Assembly: GCF_001375555.1 (NCBI RefSeq)
Contig: NZ_CTDZ01000009.1
Span: 2,597,758-2,661,757 of the forward strand
From: Numidum massiliense
Lineage (GTDB): Bacteria > Bacillota > Bacilli > Thermoactinomycetales > Novibacillaceae
DNA length: 64,000 nt
Direction: 5' to 3'
Positions 44,403 to 51,641 of the stretch are shown here, in pieces (within the stretch, counting starts at the first letter, position 1; each line of letters opens with the position of its first letter). The notes under the pieces were generated by a model. It worked only from the letters and a program-made list of their open reading frames with translations, did no database searches and was not told the DNA's origin. Position numbers and translations under genes: made by a program.

Positions 44403-44922
44403 TGAACTCACTCTTCTTCATACGTTTTTTTTGGAGAACTGTACTACGGGATTGTTCTATGACATAGTATATATGTTCCTGCTACAATCGTCCACGCGTG
44501 CACGCGATGACGGAATGAGCAACTTACGTTTTATGAGCGTTTCGTGAACGTCTATCCCATGGCATCCGAGTCGACCACAGCTACGATCACTGTTTAGCTG
44601 CAATCCACGCTGGCAAAACGGTAGCGATCGGTGGTGAAGTGACTACCTATCCCGCCAAAAAAAGTTCCGATCTTCGGTCGAATAAACTGTCTGAATCGCC
44701 GGGAGTCGTCGGCAAACGAAAAAAGGCCGGCGTTGGTAGCCGACCTTTTGCATGCACATGAGCGATCATTGCGTAGTCTCCCGCAAAAAAGTCGGCATCC
44801 CCGCGAATTTATGTATTATAACACGCGTTGATTTTACTGCTTTACAACCATATACTTAAATGCGAGACTTCGAAGCGGTATGTGCCTATTTTCACTATGG
44901 GATCTTTGTAGGAGGTCATCTT
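44403..44922. other. 520-bp stretch without a supported gene, one hairpin
   Basis: A terminator-like hairpin AAAAGGCCGGC (44721-44731) / GCCGACCTTTT (44739-44749) lies in the middle, oriented for a plus-strand transcript that I cannot identify. A plus-strand open stretch around 44607-44705 lacks a start and may be coding debris. Confidence 0.4.
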
Positions 44923-45936
44923 TTGAAACGATCGGTCTTACTTACGTGGTGCACCGTACTCGTCCTCGCGTTCTGTTCGGGATGCAACGCGTCGCCTGCA
45001 GACACTGCAGGAAAGCCCGTTCAGACACATAAAACGGAGACGGATAAAACGGAGACGGATAAAGCGCATAAAGCGCAAGGAACAGAAGGAGCAACTGCCG
45101 ACAAACAACGCACAACAGAAAGGCAACCAGAAAAACGAGGCTCACAGGCTACACACGACACCCAAACTCGGCCATCATCTATTCCTAAGGAAGGCGACTT
45201 CATCGCGGCTCCAGTGACGCGCGTCGTCGACGGCGATACGATCAAAGTCGATTTAGATGGTCGGGTGGAAACGGTCAGATTCGTTCTCATCGATACGCCG
45301 GAGACGGTTCACCCGTCCAAACCAGTCGAACCGTTCGGTCCGGAGGCATCGGACTTTACGAAAAAAATGCTAGAAGGACAAACGGTCGAACTCGAATTAG
45401 ACGCACAAGAACGCGACCGATATGGCCGGCTGCTTGCTTACATATGGCTCGGCGATCAACTGTTTAACGAGACGCTACTCGAGAAAGGCTTGGCGCGCGT
45501 CGCCGTGTTCCCGCCAAACGTCAAATACGTCGACGAGTTCCGCGCCGTACAAAAAAAGGCACAGCGAGAAGGTGTCGGCATTTGGTCGCTGGAGGACTAC
45601 GCCGCGGAGGAAAGCAACCCTTCAGGCGGAACGACGGGAGCGCCACAGTCGAAGCATTCCAAGCATTCCACGCACGCGCACGCCAAGCAGGACCAGTCGC
45701 ATCGTCAAACTGGTGAACGGACTGAGCATCATCACTCACACTCCCAGCGGCAACAAGCTGCATCGAAAGACAGTACGGGCTGTGCCGATCCGCAAGTGAA
45801 AGGAAATATTAACAGTCGCGGTGAAAAAATATACCACGTACCCGGAGGGGCGTATTACGATCGCACCATTCCGGAAGATTGGTTCTGTACAGAAGCAGAC
45901 GCCGAAGCAGCAGGGTTTAGACCTTCGATGCGCTAA
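44923..45936 (+). CDS. secreted thermonuclease-like lipoprotein (SNase domain plus Cys-rich tail)
   Basis: 337 residues from TTG 44923, with TAGGAGG seven bases upstream. The longer frame from 44860 has no site. Lipoprotein signal [22 protein letters not shown] polar spacer with KTETDK repeats (about 30-75) leads to the staphylococcal-nuclease domain: [34 protein letters not shown] with catalytic Arg, and [11 protein letters not shown] (about 85-230). After a His/Gln-rich spacer comes a C-terminal [21 protein letters not shown]...WFC module of the excalibur/sunset type. It would degrade nucleic acid at the cell surface, like Bacillus YncB. Confidence 0.88.
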   Translation: MKRSVLLTWCTVLVLAFCSGCNASPADTAGKPVQTHKTETDKTETDKAHKAQGTEGATADKQRTTERQPEKRGSQATHDTQTRPSSIPKEGDFIAAPVTRVVDGDTIKVDLDGRVETVRFVLIDTPETVHPSKPVEPFGPEASDFTKKMLEGQTVELELDAQERDRYGRLLAYIWLGDQLFNETLLEKGLARVAVFPPNVKYVDEFRAVQKKAQREGVGIWSLEDYAAEESNPSGGTTGAPQSKHSKHSTHAHAKQDQSHRQTGERTEHHHSHSQRQQAASKDSTGCADPQVKGNINSRGEKIYHVPGGAYYDRTIPEDWFCTEADAEAAGFRPSMR

Positions 45937-46122
45937 GTACTAACAGAAGAAACCCCCTGCAAAAAAGACAGAGTCCATCGCTGCGAGCGTCATCGCCGTT
46001 TTTATGAGTACGATATCGGCGCGGTGGCTGTCGATCCCCACCTGTCGCGGCTCGATACCGGGCCGTCGCAAAAGATTCGCGTGTTGCTTTTCTGTACACA
46101 TCTGCTTCATTCGCTCACATTC

Positions 46123-46905
46123 CTAAGTAAGATGTCCTTTTATATAAAGGCGCAATTTCCCGCTCTCGGGGTCAGTGTCAATGTCTGCTTCGACACGAAA
46201 CACGTCGTTCAACATCGTTTGTGTGATGACGCTTTCTGGCGCGCCTTGCGCATAAATTCGCCCATCGTACAAGACGATGATTTCATCGGCATAAGCAGCG
46301 GCGTGATTCAAGTCGTGCAACACCATGAGCACCGTGACCCCGCGCTCCTGATTGAGCTTGGCGACAACGTCCAGCACTTCCAACTGATGCGCCACGTCCA
46401 AATATGTCGTCGGCTCATCGAGACATAACAGTTGCGGCTGTTGCGCGAGCGCCATCGCTAGCCACGCCCTCTGCTGCTCGCCCCCGGACAAAACAGCCAC
46501 CCGGCGATCGGCCAAATGGCTAATGCGCGTCTCGGCCATCGCCCACTGAACGATGTGGTGATCGTCATCGTCCAACCGCTGCCACATCCGTTTGTGCGGC
46601 ATACGGCCGTATGCGACTAATTGCCACACCGTCACCTCGGCCCGCTCCGTCTGCTGCGCTAACACCCCCATCGTTTGTGCCACTTTTTTAACGGGTATGC
46701 GGTAAACGTCCTCCCCGGCTAGGGTCACCTCTCCGCGCCTAGGCGCAAGCTGTCGCATTAAAATACTCAGCAACGTACTTTTTCCGCTGCCGTTCGGGCC
46801 GATCAGTGCGTATACTTTCCCTTCTTCGATCCGTACATCTACCTCTTCAAGCACCGTTTTATCGTAAAACGAGTGATGTACCCGTTCCGCCTGTAGCAAA
46901 CTCAT
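46123..46905 (-). CDS. iron-siderophore-type ABC transporter ATPase (FecE/FhuC type)
   Basis: 260 residues. Walker A GPNGSGKST near residue 36, Q-loop LAQQTERAEVTV, signature LSGGEQQRAWLA near 137, Walker B LLCLDEPTTYLD near 158 and the switch His of VLHDLNHAAAYADE. The PTTYLDVAHQLEVL sequence is typical for iron-chelate importers. It powers the permease encoded 188 bases upstream. The last gene of the three-gene iron uptake set. The start follows GAGAGGTGATCGC. Confidence 0.9.
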   Translation of the reverse strand: MSLLQAERVHHSFYDKTVLEEVDVRIEEGKVYALIGPNGSGKSTLLSILMRQLAPRRGEVTLAGEDVYRIPVKKVAQTMGVLAQQTERAEVTVWQLVAYGRMPHKRMWQRLDDDDHHIVQWAMAETRISHLADRRVAVLSGGEQQRAWLAMALAQQPQLLCLDEPTTYLDVAHQLEVLDVVAKLNQERGVTVLMVLHDLNHAAAYADEIIVLYDGRIYAQGAPESVITQTMLNDVFRVEADIDTDPESGKLRLYIKGHLT

Positions 46906-47092
46906 GCGATCACCTCTCTAACTAACAGTGCCCCACGCTGCTCGCTTCCTCAGTCATACCGGCAACGCAGCCAATCGCGTCGGTCGTAGGCGAAACCGGC
47001 CTCCACGATCAATGGCAGACGTAACGCCGCTCGCGCCGACGATCAATTGTCGAAGCACGTGACTCGTCTTCTCGGTTAATTAGCTGGCCGAT

Positions 47093-48145
47093 TTATATGG
47101 ATCGCCTCCTCAGTAAATAGAGAAAGAACGGCGCCCCGAGCGCTCCCATTATCACGCCGACGGGCATTTCCACTGGCGCGAACATAAGGCGTGCCAACGT
47201 ATCACACCCCGTCACCACAGCGCTTCCGAGCAGCGCCGATGCGGGGAGTAGCGTCCGATAATCATTTCCGACGAGGAGCCGCGCCATGTGCGGGACGATC
47301 AGGCCGACGAATCCGAGCAAGCCTACCACACTTACCGCACTAGCGGCGAGTAACGTCGCTGTCGCCGTCATCGAGAGACGCGTCAGCTCCACGCGCGTTC
47401 CTAAACTTTTCGCTGTTCGGTCGCCGAGCACTAGCAGATTCATTTTTCGCGCGCCGAGAAGCGCCACCGTCAGCCCGAAGAGTGTATAAGGTAAAATCGT
47501 CGTGACTTGCGGCCAGCTACGCGCCGCCAATCCGCCGACCAAAAAATCAATCGTGCCGTGTAACCGATCGCTGTAAAACACCATTAACGTCGAAATACCT
47601 GCGCCGAAAAAGGCAGAAACAGCGACACCAGCTAAAATGATGCGCGCTGGCACAATACCGTTTTTCCACGCCAAACCATATATAATGGCAGCGGCTGTCG
47701 TCGCCCCGACGAAAGCGACGGGAGTCAACAAATGCGGCAAATGGGGGAACAAAATGAGGACGATCATCCCAAACAGCCCCGCACCGCTAGAGACGCCAAT
47801 AATGTACGGATCGGCCAACGGATTGCGCATCACGCCTTGTAACAAAGCGCCCGCAACAGCTAAATTCGTCCCCACTAAAGCCGCGACGAGCGTACGCGGC
47901 AGACGGATATTCCAAATAATGTCGCGCATCTCCCCCGCCTGTTCCAAACCGAGAATATAGCGCCACGTCTCCGGCCACGGAACGTTCACCGCGCCACTGT
48001 GCACGCTAAAAGCGACCGCCGCCACAGCAGCAACGGCAAGCGCAAGCAGCACCGCCACTTGCCAACTGAGGCGCTCTTGCAGCGCCTTTACTTTGAACAG
48101 CCGGTCTAACATGTGCCGCCCACTTACTTTTGCAGTCTGCATCAT
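47093..48145 (-). CDS. FecCD-family iron-siderophore permease
   Basis: 350 residues with about ten membrane segments. Family features include the IRLPRTLVAALVGTNLAVAGALLQGVMRNPLADPYIIGVSSGAGL segment (about 80-125) and GLLGFVGLIVPHMARLLVG, the cytoplasmic coupling region (about 275-295). It is a homodimeric channel component for Fe-siderophore or related chelates. It lies between the substrate-binding lipoprotein gene and the ATPase gene, all on the same strand, with gaps of about 175 and 187 bases. Confidence 0.92.
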   Translation of the reverse strand: MMQTAKVSGRHMLDRLFKVKALQERLSWQVAVLLALAVAAVAAVAFSVHSGAVNVPWPETWRYILGLEQAGEMRDIIWNIRLPRTLVAALVGTNLAVAGALLQGVMRNPLADPYIIGVSSGAGLFGMIVLILFPHLPHLLTPVAFVGATTAAAIIYGLAWKNGIVPARIILAGVAVSAFFGAGISTLMVFYSDRLHGTIDFLVGGLAARSWPQVTTILPYTLFGLTVALLGARKMNLLVLGDRTAKSLGTRVELTRLSMTATATLLAASAVSVVGLLGFVGLIVPHMARLLVGNDYRTLLPASALLGSAVVTGCDTLARLMFAPVEMPVGVIMGALGAPFFLYLLRRRSI

Positions 48146-48320
48146 GACCTCCCCATAGTTCTCGTCTCGATCCGTACCTCTTCCTTCACAATTTCCCCAT
48201 CCGTATCTTTACACCGTTACCCTTACAATTTAAACCATCCATACCTCTAGATGCTTTTTAAATCACCCGTTTCGCAATCTACCTCCGACGGCAACTCCCT
48301 AACCGCTCAGCCACATCTCT

Positions 48321-49448
48321 TTAACGTTTTTCCTTCCTAAAAATGTGTGGATAAACAATCCGCGCCATATACGCCATCGACTCGTCGTAGGCAAAACCCG
48401 GGTTCGTTAAAAATTTGTCGGACGGGATGACGACAGCCCGCTTGTTCTGCACCGCTTTTAACGAGGCCCACGCCGGATTACCTTCCAACTCTTCTTTTAC
48501 TTTCTTCATCCCGACTTCCGCCGCGCCGTGTACCGTAATAAAAATGAAGTCCGGCTGCGCTTCCACGAGCTTTTCCATACTGTACGGCGCCGAAGTCTGA
48601 CTGTCCGGGCTCGGGTCCATCTGTTTCGCCACATTGTCCATCTGTAACAAGTCGCCTATTTCGAGGGCTGTCGTATTAGCCCGCTGAATTGAGACGTTTT
48701 TTGGACTGACATTTAGGACGACGAACGAAGGTCGTTCCCCTTTAGTCAATTTCCCGGCAAGTTCCTGCATGCCTTTTTCCGTCCGCGCGACCTCCTCTAC
48801 CGCCTTTGCTTCATTACCGACGATTTTCCCTAAAAGCTCTGCCTTCTCCTTCACATCGTCGAAAGCGCGCATTTGTAACAGTGCGAACGGAATGTCGTTA
48901 CTTGCCATAACATCAGACAACTTCGTGTGGAAGGAAGGCGCGCCGATGACGAGGTCGGGTTTTAGTGCCGTTAACTGTTCGACGTTAATTTGATTGATCG
49001 TTCCTAGCTGCTGCACGTGCTCAGCTTCCGGCGGCACTTGGATCGAACTCGTCGTCATGCGTCCGACAGCCTCCCCGCCGAGCGCGTAGAGCATCTTTAA
49101 AAATTCCGGTGTAATGACGACAATCCGCTTCGGTTGCCGCACGAGAGTCACCGTCTTCTTCGCATCATCCGTAAACGTTAAAAACGGCTCCTCTCCTTTC
49201 TTCTTATTTACCGTTGCGACTGTCTCCCCTTTTTCCTGCTGCTCATATGTATCCGACGTACCGCAAGCTACCACTAGGATCGTGCACAAAAGCAAAAGCA
49301 CTACCGTAAGACAGCGTCGATTCATCCAGTATTTTTCACAATGTATGACACGATCGCCCCCAGACTGTTTCCTGCGGCGTGTGACACGATCGTCCCCGAA
49401 AAGTTTGCCGCGATGTATGACAGGTTCTTTCCACTGTTTTTCGCTCAC
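48321..49448 (-). CDS. iron-chelate-binding lipoprotein with unusual N-terminal extension
   Basis: 375 residues from GTG 49448, supported by AAGGGGGGG six bases upstream. The lipoprotein signal begins only at residue 42 (MNRRCLTVVLLLLCTILVVAC, lipobox VVAC), so a 41-residue basic extension with internal repeats precedes it. ATG 49325 would remove the extension but lacks a good ribosome binding site. The mature part is a class III periplasmic-type binding protein (TVTLVRQPKRIVVITPEFLKMLYALGG..., about 95-375) that delivers an iron chelate to the FecCD permease. A Fur-like box overlaps its promoter. It is the first gene of the uptake set. Confidence 0.88.
   Translation of the reverse strand: MSEKQWKEPVIHRGKLFGDDRVTRRRKQSGGDRVIHCEKYWMNRRCLTVVLLLLCTILVVACGTSDTYEQQEKGETVATVNKKKGEEPFLTFTDDAKKTVTLVRQPKRIVVITPEFLKMLYALGGEAVGRMTTSSIQVPPEAEHVQQLGTINQINVEQLTALKPDLVIGAPSFHTKLSDVMASNDIPFALLQMRAFDDVKEKAELLGKIVGNEAKAVEEVARTEKGMQELAGKLTKGERPSFVVLNVSPKNVSIQRANTTALEIGDLLQMDNVAKQMDPSPDSQTSAPYSMEKLVEAQPDFIFITVHGAAEVGMKKVKEELEGNPAWASLKAVQNKRAVVIPSDKFLTNPGFAYDESMAYMARIVYPHIFRKEKR
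49333..49440. repeat. degenerate 34-38-bp repeats within the lipoprotein's N-terminal extension
   Basis: The element TGTATGACACGATCG (49341), TGTGACACGATCG (near 49379) and TGTATGACAGG (near 49413) recurs about every 34-38 bases. On the minus strand it encodes related basic peptides (HRGKLFGDDRVT, RRKQSGGDRVIH). Confidence 0.6.
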
Positions 49449-49491
49449 GTTTTACCCCCCCTTTTTTTAAATCGTAATTGTTACTATTTAA

Positions 49492-49532
49492 ATCGTAGCC
49501 CATTTCCTTGTATAAGTCAATAATCATTCTCA
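49492..49532 (-). promoter_or_regulatory. promoter with Fur-like box for the iron uptake genes
   Basis: On the minus strand TTGACT (49520-49515), 17-bp spacer and TACGAT (49497-49492). The sequence TGAGAATGATTATTG (49532-49518) matches the 7-1-7 Fur consensus TGATAATNATTATCA at 12 of 15 positions and overlaps the -35 region, so Fur with iron would block transcription. Confidence 0.65.
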
Positions 49533-49712
49533 AACAAGTATGTAAAACCACGTTAAACACTTAATAATACGTAAATTAATGACCGAAATATGTATATATA
49601 TCCGCCTGTCCCTTACGCTAAAGAAAACTAGTAAATAGTAACTAATACTATTTATATAAACAAACGACACCTTAAAGAACGTGAACCGAACAATAACAAA
49701 AACTTGATTTTC

Positions 49713-49767
49713 ATTGTAAACTAAAATAATGTTTAGGTTGACAATTAGTCTGAGTAAAAATTATGCT
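49713..49767 (+). promoter_or_regulatory. bioB promoter with BirA-like operator
   Basis: Inverted half-sites TTGTAAACT (49714-49722) and GGTTGACAA (49736-49744), 13 bp apart, resemble the BirA operator of Firmicutes. The right half overlaps the -35 TTGACA (49738-49743). TATGCT at 49762-49767 is the -10 at 18-bp spacing. Confidence 0.65.
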
Positions 49768-49843
49768 GTTGATTAAGCTGTTGGAGGAGTGACATTCGCA
49801 ACCGCATTGACCGAAAAATGTTAACTGAAGGAGAAGATCGTTA

Positions 49844-50842
49844 ATGAACCAATTGGCAACGTCTGTCAACTGGACGGACTTCGCAAACAAAGCATTGGCC
49901 GGGGACGTACTATCTCCCGAAGAAGCGCTCACCGTGTTACAGGCGGACGACGACGAGATCTTGCCGCTCTTAAACGCCGCCTACTGCGTGCGCAAACAGT
50001 ACTACGGGAAAAAAGTAAAGCTGAACATGATCATCAACGCGAAAAGCGGGCTATGTCCGGAAGATTGCGGCTACTGTTCACAGTCGATCGTCTCGAATGC
50101 GCCAATCGAGAAGTACACGATGCTAGACAAAGACACTCTGCTAGCAGGGGCAAAAGAAGCACTAAACCGCAAAGCTGGCACGTACTGCATCGTCGCTTCG
50201 GGACGTGGCCCAACCTGCCGCGAACTAGAGCAAGTGATCGATGCTGTAAAAGAGATTCGCGCGACGATGCCGCTAAAAATATGTGCCTGTCTCGGCCTAT
50301 TAAACGAAGAACAAGCGTCGCGGTTAGCGGAAGCGGGCGTTCACCGTTACAACCACAATGTGAACACGAGCCGTTCGCATTACAGTCATATTACAACGAC
50401 CCACTCGTACGACCAACGCGTGGAAACAGTAAACGCAGTTAAACGAGCAGGGATGTCTCCTTGCTCCGGGGTGATTGTCGGGATGGGGGAAAGTGACGCA
50501 GAAGTTGTGGAGATGGCATACGCCCTACGCGAATTAGACGCCGATTCCGTCCCGATCAATTTTCTAAACGCGATCCCAGGGACACCGCTAGAAGACTACG
50601 GCCGTACACCCGCCTTACGCGGACTGAAAGTGCTCTCGCTATTCCGGTTTATTTGTCCGACGAAGGAAATTCGCATCGCTGGCGGACGCGAGGTGAACTT
50701 GCGCACATTGCAGCCACTCGCGTTGTACGCCGCCAACTCTATTTTCGTCGGCGATTATTTGACGACACCCGGACAGGAAATGACAGGCGATTATCGAATG
50801 ATTGAAGATCTCGGATTTGAAATCGAACGTTGTGCCTTGTAG
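49844..50842 (+). CDS. bioB: biotin synthase
   Basis: 332 residues, full length. Radical-SAM Cys triad C71, C75 and C78 in SGLCPEDCGYCSQS. Further Cys for the second cluster are in TYCIVASGRGPT and KICACLGLL, and Arg in IRIAGGREVNLR binds the cluster. It inserts sulphur into dethiobiotin as the last step of biotin synthesis. AAGGAGAAGATCG stands before the ATG. It appears alone, without other bio genes, and its promoter carries a BirA-like operator, so biotin status probably controls it. Confidence 0.97.
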   Translation: MNQLATSVNWTDFANKALAGDVLSPEEALTVLQADDDEILPLLNAAYCVRKQYYGKKVKLNMIINAKSGLCPEDCGYCSQSIVSNAPIEKYTMLDKDTLLAGAKEALNRKAGTYCIVASGRGPTCRELEQVIDAVKEIRATMPLKICACLGLLNEEQASRLAEAGVHRYNHNVNTSRSHYSHITTTHSYDQRVETVNAVKRAGMSPCSGVIVGMGESDAEVVEMAYALRELDADSVPINFLNAIPGTPLEDYGRTPALRGLKVLSLFRFICPTKEIRIAGGREVNLRTLQPLALYAANSIFVGDYLTTPGQEMTGDYRMIEDLGFEIERCAL

Positions 50843-50877
50843 AAGCTCCTTACAGGGGTGAACGATTGACGGCAAAT

Positions 50878-50899
50878 AAAAAAACGCCCTGGACGGACG
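50878..50899 (-). terminator. terminator of the tRNA-like RNA gene
   Basis: On the minus strand CGTCC, loop GTCCA, GGGCG and then seven T residues (A7 at 50878-50884 on plus). It lies 35 bases beyond the CCA end of the RNA at 50934. Confidence 0.65.
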
Positions 50900-50933
50900 C
50901 AGAACTAAAAACTACTCTCTTTCAAACTGTCAG

Positions 50934-51130
50934 TGGTACCCCCGGCGGGAGTCGAACCCGCACTCCTTTCGTAAGCGTAGGCTAGGGGAAACGCGCTTCC
51001 CTACGGAATTTCACCGACAGGAATTTCACCTGTCTCAGCTGTTTTTGCTTTTCGGTGCTTCTGCAACCCTCGCCTTGCGACCCGGTACCCAACGTTTTCC
51101 GGCGCTCTTCCCTTCTAGAGCTACGGGGGC
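50934..51130 (-). ncRNA. tRNA-like structured RNA with the anticodon arm replaced by about 120 nt of other structure
   Basis: Minus strand. 5' acceptor GCCCCCG (51130-51124) pairs with CGGGGGT (50944-50938), followed by discriminator A and CCA (50936-50934). TA then D-stem GCTC/GAGC with the 10-nt loop TAGAAGGGAA (51121-51104). T-stem GCGGG/CCCGC with loop TTCGACT (50961-50945). Between D- and T-arm, instead of a 17-nt anticodon arm and short variable loop, lie about 140 nt containing CGGAA/TTCCG (near 51098 and 51004-51008), a CGCAA/TTGC hairpin, CACC/GGTG enclosing GACAGG/CCTGTC (51012-51057) and a GGGGAA/TTCCC hairpin (50985-51000). No group I intron core (AGACTA-type) or tmRNA tag is visible. 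A terminator follows. It could be an intron-interrupted tRNA or a tRNA-mimicking RNA. Confidence 0.6.
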
Positions 51131-51146
51131 ATAATGTATGTTAAAT

Positions 51147-51193
51147 CAACGTTCGCTAAAGCTATAATTCCAACGTTCCCTAAAGCTATGATC
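51147..51193. repeat. 24-bp tandem direct repeat upstream of the tRNA-like RNA
   Basis: Two end-to-end copies starting CAACGTTC and containing CTAAAGCTAT (51147-51170, 51171-51193) with four differences. They lie 17-63 bases upstream of the RNA 5' end, in the promoter region. I could not single out a -35/-10 pair. Confidence 0.75.
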
Positions 51194-51222
51194 CTTGACT
51201 AGCCCCCGCCTAGCTAGTCAAG
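51194..51222. other. perfect 10-bp inverted repeat
   Basis: CTTGACTAGC / GCTAGTCAAG with a 9-nt loop, between the tRNA-like RNA and the terminator of the 70-residue gene. No T-tract on either strand. Confidence 0.6.
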
Positions 51223-51237
51223 AAATGGCGGACGACT

Positions 51238-51268
51238 AAAAAAGACGACCAGCACACGACTGGTCGTC
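51238..51268 (-). terminator. terminator of the 70-residue protein gene
   Basis: Perfect stem GACGACCAG / CTGGTCGTC (51244-51268), followed on the minus strand by six T residues. Confidence 0.85.
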
Positions 51269-51345
51269 CTCCGGTAAACTTACTTAACGCCAGCGTCACG
51301 ATCGACATCGTTTGCCAACACGGCAGTCGCGAGCGAATCCGCTAC

Positions 51346-51558
51346 TCACTCTCCCGCGTGACTAAAGTGCATTTTAAGAATTTCGACCGAATCGCCGTCA
51401 ATAAAAAACTTCGCGTTCGACGCGGTAAATTGAATCACCCGTTGGTCGGTGTCAAACGTCGTATCCCCCGTGTGCAATTCAAACGACTGACCTGAAGACG
51501 TTTGAATGATGATCTCTCCCCATTCATCTAATGCCTGCTTGACAAATTCCATTTTCAT
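51346..51558 (-). CDS. small hypothetical protein, 70 residues
   Basis: A strong AAGGAGGG precedes the ATG by nine bases and a terminator follows about 80 bases after the stop, so this is a real single-gene transcript. The protein (MKMEFVKQALDEWGEIIIQTSSGQSFELHTGDTTFDTD...) looks like a small all-beta fold with alternating strands. It has no signal, membrane segment or Cys. I do not recognise its family. Confidence 0.65.
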   Translation of the reverse strand: MKMEFVKQALDEWGEIIIQTSSGQSFELHTGDTTFDTDQRVIQFTASNAKFFIDGDSVEILKMHFSHAGE

Positions 51559-51641
51559 TGAAGAGCACCCTCCTTGGGATTATACAACAATTTTTAGTAT
51601 ATCAGGCATGTATAGGTGGTGTCAAAGCTTGTCACCTTTAA

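Noticed and set aside
49336-49560. separate minus-strand peptide gene with repeated SCHT motifs
   Set aside because: It shares DNA with the better supported lipoprotein extension, and its start has no ribosome binding site. The repeated peptide merely follows the DNA repeats.
50934-51130. tmRNA (ssrA)
   Set aside because: The T-arm and CCA fit, but a true D-stem is present, the length is about half of tmRNA, no tag frame ending in an Ala-Ala-stop is found, and the acceptor lacks the G3-U70 pair for alanine.
50934-51130. tRNA with a group I intron
   Set aside because: No AGACTA-type P7 core or matching P3/P8 layout is visible in the insert, and the insert is short for a group I intron. Not excluded without a covariance search.
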